Origin: TMP-86 sp044226865
GTDB lineage: Bacteria > Pseudomonadota > Gammaproteobacteria > Steroidobacterales > Steroidobacteraceae
Direction of reading: 5' to 3'
Assembly (NCBI GenBank): GCA_044226865.1
Contig: JBGAGE010000001.1
Coordinates: 868,001 to 932,000 of the forward strand
DNA: 64,000 nucleotides
A program made the translations under genes and the position numbers. Below, piece after piece: positions 32,995 to 41,039 of this stretch; the stretch's first letter is position 1; the number at the start of each line of letters is the position of its first letter. Below the pieces are notes generated by a model. It worked only from the letters and a program-made list of their open reading frames with translations, did not search any database and had not been told where the DNA came from.

Positions 32995-35304
32995 ATGACT
33001 CATCCGTCCCGTTCCAAGCGCCGTGATCGTTCGCGCGCCTCCACCTGGCAATCCCAGGACCCTCAACTCGAGCGCGAGAAGTCGCGCTATGCCGATCCCA
33101 TCGCCAGCCGCGAATTGCTGTTGCAGCACTTGTCCGGGGCGCCTGAACCGTTGAGCGCGGCGCGCATCGCCAAGCGCCTCGGCCTTGCCACCGACGCGCA
33201 GCGCTCGGCGCTTGCCAAACGGCTCGGCGCCATGGTGCGCGACGGCCAGATCAACCACGATGATCGCGGCTTTTTCGCGGCCGGCGAGGAAGAATTGCTG
33301 CGCGGCCGGGTTCGCGGCCGGGCCAATGGCGAGGCCATGGTACTGCCGGAGGATGGCTCCGCCCCGCTGGCGCTGGTCCGGGCCGACATGGCCACGCTCA
33401 TGCATCAGGACCAGATCGAGGTGCGCGTGGTCGGCACCAATGAGCGCGGCCGGCGCGTGGCGCGGCTGATTCGGCGCCTGGGCGAAGGCCCGCAGCGCCT
33501 GGCCGGCATTTTCCGCGCCGGACATGGCCGGGGCCGGGTCGAGCCCGAGGATCCCGGGCATTGGTATGGCGTGGACGTGGCCGCGCGCGATCGTCACGGC
33601 GCGCAGGATGGCGATTATGTGGTGGTCGACATCACCAAACGGCCGCACGGCGAGACGCCCGCGCATGGTCGCGTGGTCGAATCCCTCACCGACATGCGGC
33701 CCTCCGACCTGGCTGCGCGCTTCGCCATCCTGCGCCATGACCTGCCGGGTGAGTTTCCCGACGAGGTGATCCGCGCCGCCGAGAAATTCGGCTCCGAGGT
33801 GCGGGCCCAGGACCGTGCGCATCGCGAGGACCTGCGCGAGTTGCCGCTGGTGACGATCGATGGCGAGGATGCGCGCGATTTCGACGACGCCGTGTACGGC
33901 GAGCCGCTGCGCGGCGGCGGTTGGCGCCTGGTGGTGGCGATCGCCGACGTGAGCCACTACGTGCGCTACGGCAGCGTACTCGACCAGGAGGCGCGCGGCC
34001 GCGCCACTTCCGTGTACTTCCCGGACCGCGTGATCCCCATGCTGCCCGAGCGCCTGTCCAATCACCTGTGCTCGCTCATGCCGCAGGTGGAACGCCTGGC
34101 CTTCGTGTGCGACATGCGTGTCAGCAAGACGGGCAAGCTCAGCCGCTCGAGCTTCTATGAGGCGGTGATCCGTTCGCACGCGCGGCTGACGTATGAGTCG
34201 GCCTGGGAATACCTAAGCAACCCGCAGGCGGCCAAGGACACCATCGCGCGTGACGTGCGCGCCTCGCTGGATGCGCTGCAGGAGATCTACCACGCGCTGA
34301 AGGAAGCGCGCGATGCACGCGGTGCGCTGGATTTCCGCGGCTCGGAGACCAAGGCGCGCATCGGCGCCGACGGCGTGATCGTCGGCTTCCATGCGCCACA
34401 GCGCAACGATGCGCACCGCTTGATCGAGGAGTGCATGATCGCCGCCAATGTCGAGACCGCGGCGGCGCTGCGTCGCGCCAAGGCGGGCGGCTTGTACCGG
34501 GTGCATGGCCTGCCCGAGGACAAGCGTGTCGCCGAACTGCAGAAGGTGCTGTCGGCGCTCAACGTCGGCGCGCAGTTCTCGGAAGAACCCACGCCACGCG
34601 AGTATCGCCAGCTCGTGGATCGCCTCGCGGCGCGCCCCGATGGCATCCTGCTGGAAGGCCTGGTGATCCGCTCGCTGGCGCAGGCGGTGTACCAGTCCAT
34701 CAACATCGGCCATTTCGGCCTCGCGCTCGAGGAGTATGCGCATTTCACCTCGCCGATCCGCCGCTATCCGGACTTGATCGTGCATCGCGCGCTGAAGGCG
34801 GCGCTGCTGCCGAAGAGCGCCGCGGGGCATCGCTACGAGAGCGAGGAGTTGCAGGTGCTCGGGCAGGAGACTTCGCAACGCGAGCGCCGCGCCGACGACG
34901 CCGCACGCGATGTCATGGCCTACCTCAAGTGCCTGTACCTGCAATCGCGCATCGGCGAGGAATTCGAGGCGAGCGTTTCCAGCGCGCTGGAGTTCGGCCT
35001 GTTCGTGCAATTGGCGCACATGCCCATCGACGGCCTGGTGCACATCTCGAACATTCCGGGTGATTATTGGGAGCTGGACCGTGGCGGCCTGGGCCTCGTC
35101 GGGCGGCGCACCGGCCGGCGCTTCCGCATGGGTGACGAGGTGCGCGTGCGCCTGGCGCGGGTGGACCTGGCGCAGCGGCAGATCGATTTCGAATTGGTCG
35201 AGGCGGACGGGGCGGGGCCGGCGCAGCCGCGCGCCTCCGGATCGAACGGCAAGCATCGATCCAGCCATCGCAAGAACCGCGGGCCGCGGGGGGGTCGTGG
35301 CTGA
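32995..35304 (+). CDS. rnr: ribonuclease R
   Basis: A 769-residue RNase R, a processive 3'-5' exonuclease for structured RNA. A basic N-terminus and winged-helix region (about 30-90, RELLLQHLSGAPEPLSAARI) precede cold-shock domains. The RNB domain has LVTIDGEDARDFDDAVYGE with the catalytic Asp cluster and VVAIADVSHYVRYGS, HRLIEECMIAANV, and EYAHFTSPIRRYPDLIVHRAL. The S1 domain follows (EFEASVSSALEFGLFVQL). The tail is very basic (KHRSSHRKNRGPRGG). The start is the ATG at 32995; upstream in-frame sequence runs through tRNA-Leu and is not coding. It overlaps rlmB by 8 bases. Confidence 0.97.
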   Translation: MTHPSRSKRRDRSRASTWQSQDPQLEREKSRYADPIASRELLLQHLSGAPEPLSAARIAKRLGLATDAQRSALAKRLGAMVRDGQINHDDRGFFAAGEEELLRGRVRGRANGEAMVLPEDGSAPLALVRADMATLMHQDQIEVRVVGTNERGRRVARLIRRLGEGPQRLAGIFRAGHGRGRVEPEDPGHWYGVDVAARDRHGAQDGDYVVVDITKRPHGETPAHGRVVESLTDMRPSDLAARFAILRHDLPGEFPDEVIRAAEKFGSEVRAQDRAHREDLRELPLVTIDGEDARDFDDAVYGEPLRGGGWRLVVAIADVSHYVRYGSVLDQEARGRATSVYFPDRVIPMLPERLSNHLCSLMPQVERLAFVCDMRVSKTGKLSRSSFYEAVIRSHARLTYESAWEYLSNPQAAKDTIARDVRASLDALQEIYHALKEARDARGALDFRGSETKARIGADGVIVGFHAPQRNDAHRLIEECMIAANVETAAALRRAKAGGLYRVHGLPEDKRVAELQKVLSALNVGAQFSEEPTPREYRQLVDRLAARPDGILLEGLVIRSLAQAVYQSINIGHFGLALEEYAHFTSPIRRYPDLIVHRALKAALLPKSAAGHRYESEELQVLGQETSQRERRADDAARDVMAYLKCLYLQSRIGEEFEASVSSALEFGLFVQLAHMPIDGLVHISNIPGDYWELDRGGLGLVGRRTGRRFRMGDEVRVRLARVDLAQRQIDFELVEADGAGPAQPRASGSNGKHRSSHRKNRGPRGGRG

Positions 35305-36052
35305 GTCCGCGCGACACCTGGTGTATGGCCTGCACGCGGTGCACGCCATGCTCGAGCGCGCGCCCGAGCGCGTGCTCGAGCTGTGGCTGAAGGAAGATCG
35401 CGCCGACCGGCGCGCACGCGCGCTGCGGGATCTCGCCCAGCTCGCCGGTGTGCGCATTCAAGCTGCAACTCCGGCATTGCTGGAGAAGCTCGCGGGCGAG
35501 GTGTCGCACCAGGGCGCCGTCGCCGCCGTGCGGCCGCTGCCCGCCTGGGACGAGGCGCAGTTGCTGCGACACCTGGACACGCTCATGCACGCGCCGCTCC
35601 TGTTGGTATTGGACGGCATCACCGACCCGCACAATGTCGGCGCCTGCCTGCGCAGTGCGGACGCGGCGGGGGTCGATGCGCTCATCATGCCCAGGGACCG
35701 GTCCGCCGGCGTGGATGCCGTGGCGCGCAAGGTGGCGGTGGGCGCTGCGGAATTCGTGCCGGTGGTGGCGGTGACCAACCTGGTGCGCACGCTCGAGGCC
35801 CTGAAGCGGCACGGCGTGTGGATCGCGGGCCTTGCCGGTGAGGCGGACAAGCGCGTGTTCGATGCAGATTTTACCGGTCCGCTCGCACTGGTGGTCGGGG
35901 CGGAAGGGCCCGGCATGCGGCGTTTGACCCGGGAATGCTGCGATTACCTGCTGGCCATTCCCATGGCCGGGCATGTGGCCTCGCTGAACGTGTCGGTATC
36001 GGCGGGCATTGCCCTGTTCGAAGCCGTGCGGCAGCGCACATCGCACCGGTAA
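35297..36052 (+). CDS. rlmB: 23S rRNA (guanosine-2'-O-)-methyltransferase
   Basis: A 251-residue SpoU/TrmH-family methyltransferase that modifies G2251 in the peptidyl-transferase loop. The N-terminal substrate domain starts HLVYGLHAVHAMLERAPERV. The knotted SPOUT domain carries LLVLDGITDPHNVGACLRSA, the motif-2 VVGAEGPGMRRLTRE, and motif-3 IPMAGHVASLNVSVSAGIAL. The GTG at 35297 lies inside the last codons of rnr, giving the conserved rnr-rlmB coupling. It is followed by an 88-base gap before the SBP56 gene. Confidence 0.97.
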   Translation: MAESARHLVYGLHAVHAMLERAPERVLELWLKEDRADRRARALRDLAQLAGVRIQAATPALLEKLAGEVSHQGAVAAVRPLPAWDEAQLLRHLDTLMHAPLLLVLDGITDPHNVGACLRSADAAGVDALIMPRDRSAGVDAVARKVAVGAAEFVPVVAVTNLVRTLEALKRHGVWIAGLAGEADKRVFDADFTGPLALVVGAEGPGMRRLTRECCDYLLAIPMAGHVASLNVSVSAGIALFEAVRQRTSHR

Positions 36053-36140
36053 TTTTCACATGCCGGTTTGATCTGGCCGCCGGTGCGCGCGTGGGTCTAC
36101 ACTCGCGTCCACCCGGTTGGTCAATCAAGGGGGCTCCAAG

Positions 36141-37430
36141 ATGAAAACCTCATCGCGTCATTTCATGGCCGCGGCGGCGGTAGCATTTTTCTTCGCCTGT
36201 GGGCTGGCGGGCGTCGCCGGCGCCGACGAGACCTGCAATTCGCCCTATATCAGCAATCTCATCAAGGGACAGGAAGGCTTCGTGCACGTCTGGACGCTGG
36301 GCGTGGAGGGCCTGGGCGATGGCTCCGACAAGCTCGTCACCATCGATGCCGATCCGAAATCGACATCCTACGGCAAGGTGATCGGCAGCGTGTCGGTGGG
36401 CGGCCGGGGCGAGGCGCATCACATGGGATTCACGGATGACCGGCGCTACCTGTGGGCGGGCAATCTGGATGACAGCAAGATCTTCGTGTTCGATGTGGGC
36501 AGCACGCCTGGCAAGGCCAAGCTCGTCAAGACCATCACCGATCTTCCCAAGGCGACGGGCTATGTCGGTCCTCACACCTTTTATGCGCTGCCCGGGCGCA
36601 TGTTGATCGGCGCACTCTCGAACACCGCGGACAACGGCGGCGTCACCGGCCTTGCGCTGTACAACAACAAGGGCGATTTGATCCAGAAGTACGCCATCCC
36701 GACGGGCAAGCTGGGTACCGCCGTGGGCGATGGCTATGGATATGACCTGGCGGTGAATCCCGCCAAGAACGTGATGCTCACCTCGAGCTTCACCGGCCGT
36801 GACAACTACATGCGCGGGCTCGGCGATGTGGTCAAGGATCCGGAGGCGATGAAGCGCTTCGGCAACACCATGGTGGTGTGGAACCTGAAATCCATGCAAC
36901 CCACGCAGGTGCTCAGCGTTCCCGGAGCGCCGCTGGAAATCCGCTGGGGCCTTGCGCCCGGGCAGAACTGGGCGGTGACGGCCACGGCGCTCACCTCGAA
37001 GATCTGGCTGGTGAAACCCGATGCGAAGGGCGGCTGGAGCGCCAAGGACGTGGCCACCATCGGTGATCCCGCGAAGATCCCGTTGCCGGTGGATATCTCC
37101 ATCACCGCCGATGGCAAGGGCCTGTGGGTGAACACCTTCATGGACGGCACCACGCATTACTTCGACTTGAGCAATCCCGAGGCGCCGAAGGAGACCTATT
37201 CGAAGAAGACGGGAAGCCAGGTCAACATGGTTTCGCAGAGTTGGGACGGCAAGCGCGTCTACATCACCTCCAGCCTCCTGGCGAAGTGGGATAAGGCGGG
37301 CAAGGACAACGAGCAATTCCTGCGCGCGTTCAATTGGGATGGTCACGACCTGAAGCCGGCCTTCGAGGTCGACTTCACGGCGGCGAAGCTCGGCCGGCCG
37401 CACCACATGAAATTCACCGCCGGCACATGA
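36141..37430 (+). CDS. mtoX: SBP56 family protein, probable periplasmic methanethiol oxidase
   Basis: A 429-residue selenium-binding-protein-56 homologue with a Sec signal peptide (about 1-28, ending VAGA). Family blocks include TCNSPYISNLIKGQEGFVHV, LVTIDADPKSTSYGKVIGSV, EAHHMGFTDDRRYLWAGNLD, GPHTFYALPGRMLIGALSN and the terminal GRPHHMKFTAG. Conserved His pairs could bind copper. Bacterial SBP56 has been identified as a copper-dependent methanethiol oxidase (MtoX), converting methanethiol to formaldehyde, sulfide and peroxide. The next gene is a SCO-type copper chaperone, which matches that role. An ATG at 36141 after AAGGGGGCTCC is preferred over one at 36117. Substrate is inferred. Confidence 0.85.
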   Translation: MKTSSRHFMAAAAVAFFFACGLAGVAGADETCNSPYISNLIKGQEGFVHVWTLGVEGLGDGSDKLVTIDADPKSTSYGKVIGSVSVGGRGEAHHMGFTDDRRYLWAGNLDDSKIFVFDVGSTPGKAKLVKTITDLPKATGYVGPHTFYALPGRMLIGALSNTADNGGVTGLALYNNKGDLIQKYAIPTGKLGTAVGDGYGYDLAVNPAKNVMLTSSFTGRDNYMRGLGDVVKDPEAMKRFGNTMVVWNLKSMQPTQVLSVPGAPLEIRWGLAPGQNWAVTATALTSKIWLVKPDAKGGWSAKDVATIGDPAKIPLPVDISITADGKGLWVNTFMDGTTHYFDLSNPEAPKETYSKKTGSQVNMVSQSWDGKRVYITSSLLAKWDKAGKDNEQFLRAFNWDGHDLKPAFEVDFTAAKLGRPHHMKFTAGT

Positions 37431-38119
37431 TGCGCGCGACGCTGAGCCTGCTCATCCTCCTCGGGATGGGCGGCGCCGCGTGGCCCGCGGTGGATCCAGG
37501 CGCGGCCACGCTGCCGCGCCTGGAGTATGTGCCGCTGGCCCCGGGCACCTACGAACTGCAGCGCATCCAGCGCGTTCCGGATGCGCGCCTGCTGGATGCC
37601 GCCGGGCGGGCGGTCAGCCTGCATCCCCTGGTGCACGGCAAGATCACGCTGCTGACGTTCTTCTACACCTACTGCGTGGATCCGCTCGGCTGCCCTTATG
37701 CGCGCGAGACATTGCGCCAGGTGCGGGAGGGATTGAGCAAGGACACGCGGCTCGCATCGGGCACCCGCATCGTCAGCATCAGCTTCGATCCATCCAACGA
37801 CACGCCGCCGGCATTGGCCCGTTACGCCGCCGGCTTGGACCTGCGGGGCGCGCCCGAGTGGCAATTGCTGACCTCGCGCGCGGTGCCCGACCTGTTGCCC
37901 CTGCTCGATGACCTGGGGCAGGACGTGAGTGTGCAGCGGGACGAGCACGGCAAGCCCACGCGCGCGCTGCATCACATGCTGAAGATGTTCCTGATCGACG
38001 CCCGCGGCCAGGTCCGCGAGATCTACACGCTCGCCTTCCTGCAGCCGCAGGTGATCCTCAACGACATCAAGACGCTGCAGCTCGAGGCGGCGAGGTCGGG
38101 CATCACCGCGCTGCGCTGA
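37427..38119 (+). CDS. SCO1/SenC-family protein with a CX5CP motif
   Basis: A 230-residue thioredoxin-fold protein with a signal peptide (to about residue 20). SCO features are LLTFFYTYC and the two-Cys motif, then RIVSISFDPSNDTP and the distal His in LHHMLKMFLID. The Cys pair is spaced CVDPLGCP (CX5CP), two residues longer than the usual CX3CP of SCO proteins. SCO proteins deliver copper to CuA sites or other enzymes. Here the gene overlaps the mtoX-like stop by four bases (ATGA), so its client is probably that protein. A second ATG at 37430 is an alternative start. Confidence 0.88.
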   Translation: MMRATLSLLILLGMGGAAWPAVDPGAATLPRLEYVPLAPGTYELQRIQRVPDARLLDAAGRAVSLHPLVHGKITLLTFFYTYCVDPLGCPYARETLRQVREGLSKDTRLASGTRIVSISFDPSNDTPPALARYAAGLDLRGAPEWQLLTSRAVPDLLPLLDDLGQDVSVQRDEHGKPTRALHHMLKMFLIDARGQVREIYTLAFLQPQVILNDIKTLQLEAARSGITALR

Positions 38120-38228
38120 CCGGCGGCACCGGGCGCCGGGCCACGGCGCGGCAACATCCTCCTCATTTGTCGTGCACGCCGCGCGCATGGGATGATCGCG
38201 CCCCTGATTCATGTGAGGGGTCCCGACG

Positions 38229-39749
38229 TTGAACGACAAGCCGAACCTGCTGATCCTGATGGCCGACCAGATGACGGCAGGTGCTATCCCCGCCTACGGC
38301 AACAGCGTGGCCAAGACCCCCCACCTCGACGCGCTGGCGAGCGCGGGCGTGGTGTTCGAGTCCTTCTATTGCAACAGCCCGCTGTGCGCACCCTCGCGTT
38401 TTTCCTTCCTAGCCGGACAGCTCCCCTCGCGCATCGGCGCCTACGACAACGCCGCGGAATTCAGTTCGCAGGTGCCGACCTTTGCGCATCATCTGCGCGG
38501 CGCGGGCTACCAGACCATCCTCAGCGGCAAGATGCATTTCTGCGGCCCGGATCAGCTGCACGGCTTCGAGGAGCGCCTGACCACCGACATCTATCCGGCG
38601 GATTTCGGCTGGACGCCGGATTGGGAGCGCTTCGAGGATCGTCCCAGCTGGTACCACGACATGAACTCGGTGAGCCAGGCGGGCCCGTGCACGCGCACCA
38701 ACCAGATCGATTTCGACGACGAGGTGGTGTATTCGGCCAAACAGAAGTTGTTCGACCTGGCGCGCTCCAAGGACCGCCGCCCGTTCTGCATGGTGGTGTC
38801 GATGACCCATCCGCACGATCCCTATGTGGTGCCTCAAGCCTATTGGGACCGGTACGAGGGCGTGGCCATCGACATGCCGAAGGTGCAGATGCAGCCGGAG
38901 CAACTCGACCCGCATTCACGGCGCGTGCGCCACGTCATCGGCCTGAACCTTCAGCAGATCACTCAGACCCAGGTGCGCGATGCGCGCCGCGCCTACTACG
39001 GCGCGGTGTCCTATGTGGACGACCAGTTCGGCGTGATGCTGGCGGCGCTGAAGGATGCCGGCTTTGCCGACGACACCGTGGTGCTGGTGTTGGCCGACCA
39101 TGGCGACATGCTGGGAGAGCGCGGGCTCTGGTACAAGATGACCTTCTTCGAACCTGCCTGCCGTATTCCCCTCATCGTGCATGCGCCGTCCCGGTTCGCG
39201 CCGCGGCGCGTGGCGCAGTCGGCCTCGCTCGTCGATGTGCTGCCGACCCTGTGCGAACTGGCCGGTGCGGCGGCGCCCGCGGGGCGTTTTCCCCTCGACG
39301 GCCAGAGCCTGGTTCCCCAATTGCGGGGCGCCGGCGGGCAGGGTGAAGTGATCGGCGAATACCTGGCCGAAGGCGCGGTGGCGCCGCTGGTGATGATCCG
39401 CCGCGATCGCTACAAGTTCGTGCATTCACCGGTGGATCCCGACCAGCTTTACGACGTCAGCGCCGATCCCCTGGAATTGCGCAACCTGGCGGCGAGTCCC
39501 TTGTACCAGGCGCAGGTTGCCGCCTTCCGCCGCGAAGTGGCGCAGCGCTGGGACTTGAGCCGGCTGCACGAGGAGGTGCTGGCCAGCCAGCGTCGCCGCC
39601 ATCTGGTGTACTCCGCGCTGCGCCAGGGCCGGTTCACGCCCTGGGACTTCCAGCCGGTACGGGATGCCACCCGGGCCTACATCCGCAATGACCAGGACCT
39701 CCCCGATCTGGAGGCCATGGCGCGCTTTCCCGCATACCGGCGCCCTTGA
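38229..39749 (+). CDS. betC: sulfatase, choline-sulfatase-like
   Basis: A 506-residue type I sulfatase. The N-terminal metal site is LLILMADQMT. The formylglycine site is Cys53 in CAPSRFSFLAGQLPSRIG, matching CxPSR. Further blocks are TILSGKMHFCGPDQLHGFEE, VSMTHPHDPYVVPQAYW and VLADHGDMLGERGLWYKMTF. The C-terminal segment YIRNDQDLPDLEAMARFP is typical of choline-sulfatases. It has no signal peptide, again as in BetC, so it acts in the cytoplasm. betA, betB and betI are absent here. The start is TTG at 38229 after GAGGGG. It follows the SCO gene by 110 bases. The exact sulfate ester remains uncertain. Confidence 0.85.
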   Translation: MNDKPNLLILMADQMTAGAIPAYGNSVAKTPHLDALASAGVVFESFYCNSPLCAPSRFSFLAGQLPSRIGAYDNAAEFSSQVPTFAHHLRGAGYQTILSGKMHFCGPDQLHGFEERLTTDIYPADFGWTPDWERFEDRPSWYHDMNSVSQAGPCTRTNQIDFDDEVVYSAKQKLFDLARSKDRRPFCMVVSMTHPHDPYVVPQAYWDRYEGVAIDMPKVQMQPEQLDPHSRRVRHVIGLNLQQITQTQVRDARRAYYGAVSYVDDQFGVMLAALKDAGFADDTVVLVLADHGDMLGERGLWYKMTFFEPACRIPLIVHAPSRFAPRRVAQSASLVDVLPTLCELAGAAAPAGRFPLDGQSLVPQLRGAGGQGEVIGEYLAEGAVAPLVMIRRDRYKFVHSPVDPDQLYDVSADPLELRNLAASPLYQAQVAAFRREVAQRWDLSRLHEEVLASQRRRHLVYSALRQGRFTPWDFQPVRDATRAYIRNDQDLPDLEAMARFPAYRRP

Positions 39750-39789
39750 GGCTCCGGCAGCCAGGGCGGTCAGGGCAGGCAGTGCTTGG

Positions 39790-39818
39790 TTGACCCACGC
39801 CTGCCGTCCAAGTACCAT
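39790..39818 (+). promoter_or_regulatory. promoter of the rpsF ribosomal operon
   Basis: TTGACC (39790-39795) and TACCAT (39813-39818) are separated by 17 bases and followed by a GC-rich discriminator (TCGCGCTC), typical of growth-rate-controlled promoters. The leader to rpsF would be about 75 bases. Confidence 0.75.
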
Positions 39819-39855
39819 TCGCGCTCTTTTGGCCGGGTAGCCGGCGTTCATCCTT

Positions 39856-39879
39856 GCCCCACCGCTCGCAACGGGGGGC
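39856..39879 (+). promoter_or_regulatory. rpsF leader hairpin, possible S6:S18 autoregulatory site
   Basis: GCCCC-A-CCG pairs with CGG-GGGGC, an eight-pair stem with one bulged A, ending 20 bases before the rpsF ATG. A smaller stem (GCCGG/CCGGC, 39832-39845) precedes it. Bacterial rpsF leaders often carry an S6:S18-binding hairpin with a CCG element; the CCG and the position fit, but the match is by eye. Confidence 0.45.
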
Positions 39880-39898
39880 TTTAACCGTAAGGAATCAC

Positions 39899-40291
39899 AT
39901 GCGGCATTATGAAATCGTGTTTCTGGTCCATCCGGACCAGAGCGAGCAAGTCCCTGCCATGGTGGAACGCTACAAAGGCATCATCAGTGCCGGCGGTGGC
40001 GTGGTGCATCGCTTCGAAGACTGGGGCCGTCGCCAGCTCACTTTTCCCATCGCCAAGGTCCACAAGGCGCATTACGTGCTCCTGAACATCGAGACGGATG
40101 CAAAAGTCCTGGCCGAATTGACCGCCGCTTTTCGCTTCAGCGATGCGGTGTTACGTCACTTGGTTGTGAAAATGGATGAAGCCGTGACCGAGCCTTCGCC
40201 CATGTCCCGGCCGCCCGATGAAAATGCCCGCCGCCATGACGATTACGGCATGGATGGCGATGATGACGATATGCCGATGGGGTCCCGTTAA
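39899..40291 (+). CDS. rpsF: 30S ribosomal protein S6
   Basis: A 130-residue bS6. It opens MRHYEIVFLVHPDQSEQVPA, followed by EDWGRRQLTFPIAKVHKAHY and FRFSDAVLRHLVVKMDEAV, all family hallmarks. The C-terminal tail is Asp-rich (DDYGMDGDDDDMPMGSR), a substrate-like tail as in E. coli S6. AAGGA precedes the ATG at 39899. priB, which separates rpsF and rpsR in E. coli, is absent; only 23 bases lie between rpsF and rpsR. Confidence 0.98.
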   Translation: MRHYEIVFLVHPDQSEQVPAMVERYKGIISAGGGVVHRFEDWGRRQLTFPIAKVHKAHYVLLNIETDAKVLAELTAAFRFSDAVLRHLVVKMDEAVTEPSPMSRPPDENARRHDDYGMDGDDDDMPMGSR

Positions 40292-40314
40292 GGGTCCCGC
40301 ATCAAGGAGCACAC

Positions 40315-40539
40315 ATGGCACGTTTTTTCCGACGCAAGAAGTTTTGCCGTTTCACCGCCGACGACGTCAAGCAGATCGACTACAAGGATCTGGCCGTCCT
40401 CAAGGGCTATATCACCGAGACGGGCAAGATCGTCCCCAGCCGCATCACCGGCACGCGCGCGCATTACCAGCGCCAGTTGCAGCTCGCCATCCGGCGCGCC
40501 CGCTTCCTGGCCCTGTTGCCGTACACTGACCAGCATTAA
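40315..40539 (+). CDS. rpsR: 30S ribosomal protein S18
   Basis: A 74-residue bS18 with the signature FFRRKKFCRFTADDVKQIDY, DLAVLKGYITETGKIVPSRI and RQLQLAIRRARFLALLPYTD. An AAGGAG lies eight bases before the ATG. S18 pairs with S6 in the 30S platform. The Cys in KKFC is kept, a possible zinc-independent form since the other Cys residues of zinc-type proteins are lacking. Confidence 0.99.
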   Translation: MARFFRRKKFCRFTADDVKQIDYKDLAVLKGYITETGKIVPSRITGTRAHYQRQLQLAIRRARFLALLPYTDQH

Positions 40540-40554
40540 TTCCGGAAAGCCACG

Positions 40555-41004
40555 ATGGACGTCATCCTGTTGCAGAAAGTCGCGAACCTCGGCCAGATCG
40601 GCGATCGCGTCAAGGTAAAGTCGGGCTACGCCCGTAACTTCCTGGTCCCCACCGGCCGCGCCACCATGGCCACCCCGGCCAACATCGCCAAGTTCGAGGC
40701 GCAACGCCATGAGCTCGAGGCCAAGGCTGCGGAAGAGTTGAACGCTGCGCAGCGGCGCGCGGAAGACTTCGGCGGCTTCAAGCTGGAGCTGCGCGCCAAG
40801 GCCGGTGCCGAAGGCAAGCTGTTCGGCTCGATCGGCACGGCCGACATCGCCGAGGCTGCCACCGCGGCAGGCCATGCGCTGTCGCGCAGTGAAGTCCGCC
40901 TGCCGGCGGGTCCGATCCGCATTGCGGGCGATCACCAGGTGCAGCTGCATCTGCACACCGACGTCGACGTGACCCTCGCGGTCACCATCGTCGCCGAAGA
41001 CTAA
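40555..41004 (+). CDS. rplI: 50S ribosomal protein L9
   Basis: A 149-residue bL9: N-domain MDVILLQKVANLGQIGDRVK, VKSGYARNFLVPTGRATMAT, a long connecting helix (about 45-80) and the C-domain (GKLFGSIGTADIAEA, HTDVDVTLAVTIVAED). It starts 15 bases after rpsR and is followed after 35 bases by dnaB, a common linkage. Confidence 0.99.
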   Translation: MDVILLQKVANLGQIGDRVKVKSGYARNFLVPTGRATMATPANIAKFEAQRHELEAKAAEELNAAQRRAEDFGGFKLELRAKAGAEGKLFGSIGTADIAEAATAAGHALSRSEVRLPAGPIRIAGDHQVQLHLHTDVDVTLAVTIVAED

Positions 41005-41039
41005 AAGGCACGCGCAGCCGCGTTCGCGCCGCGACACGC

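Noticed and set aside
36806..37153. Minus-strand open frame inside the mtoX-like gene
   Set aside because: No signature and fully nested in a well-supported gene.
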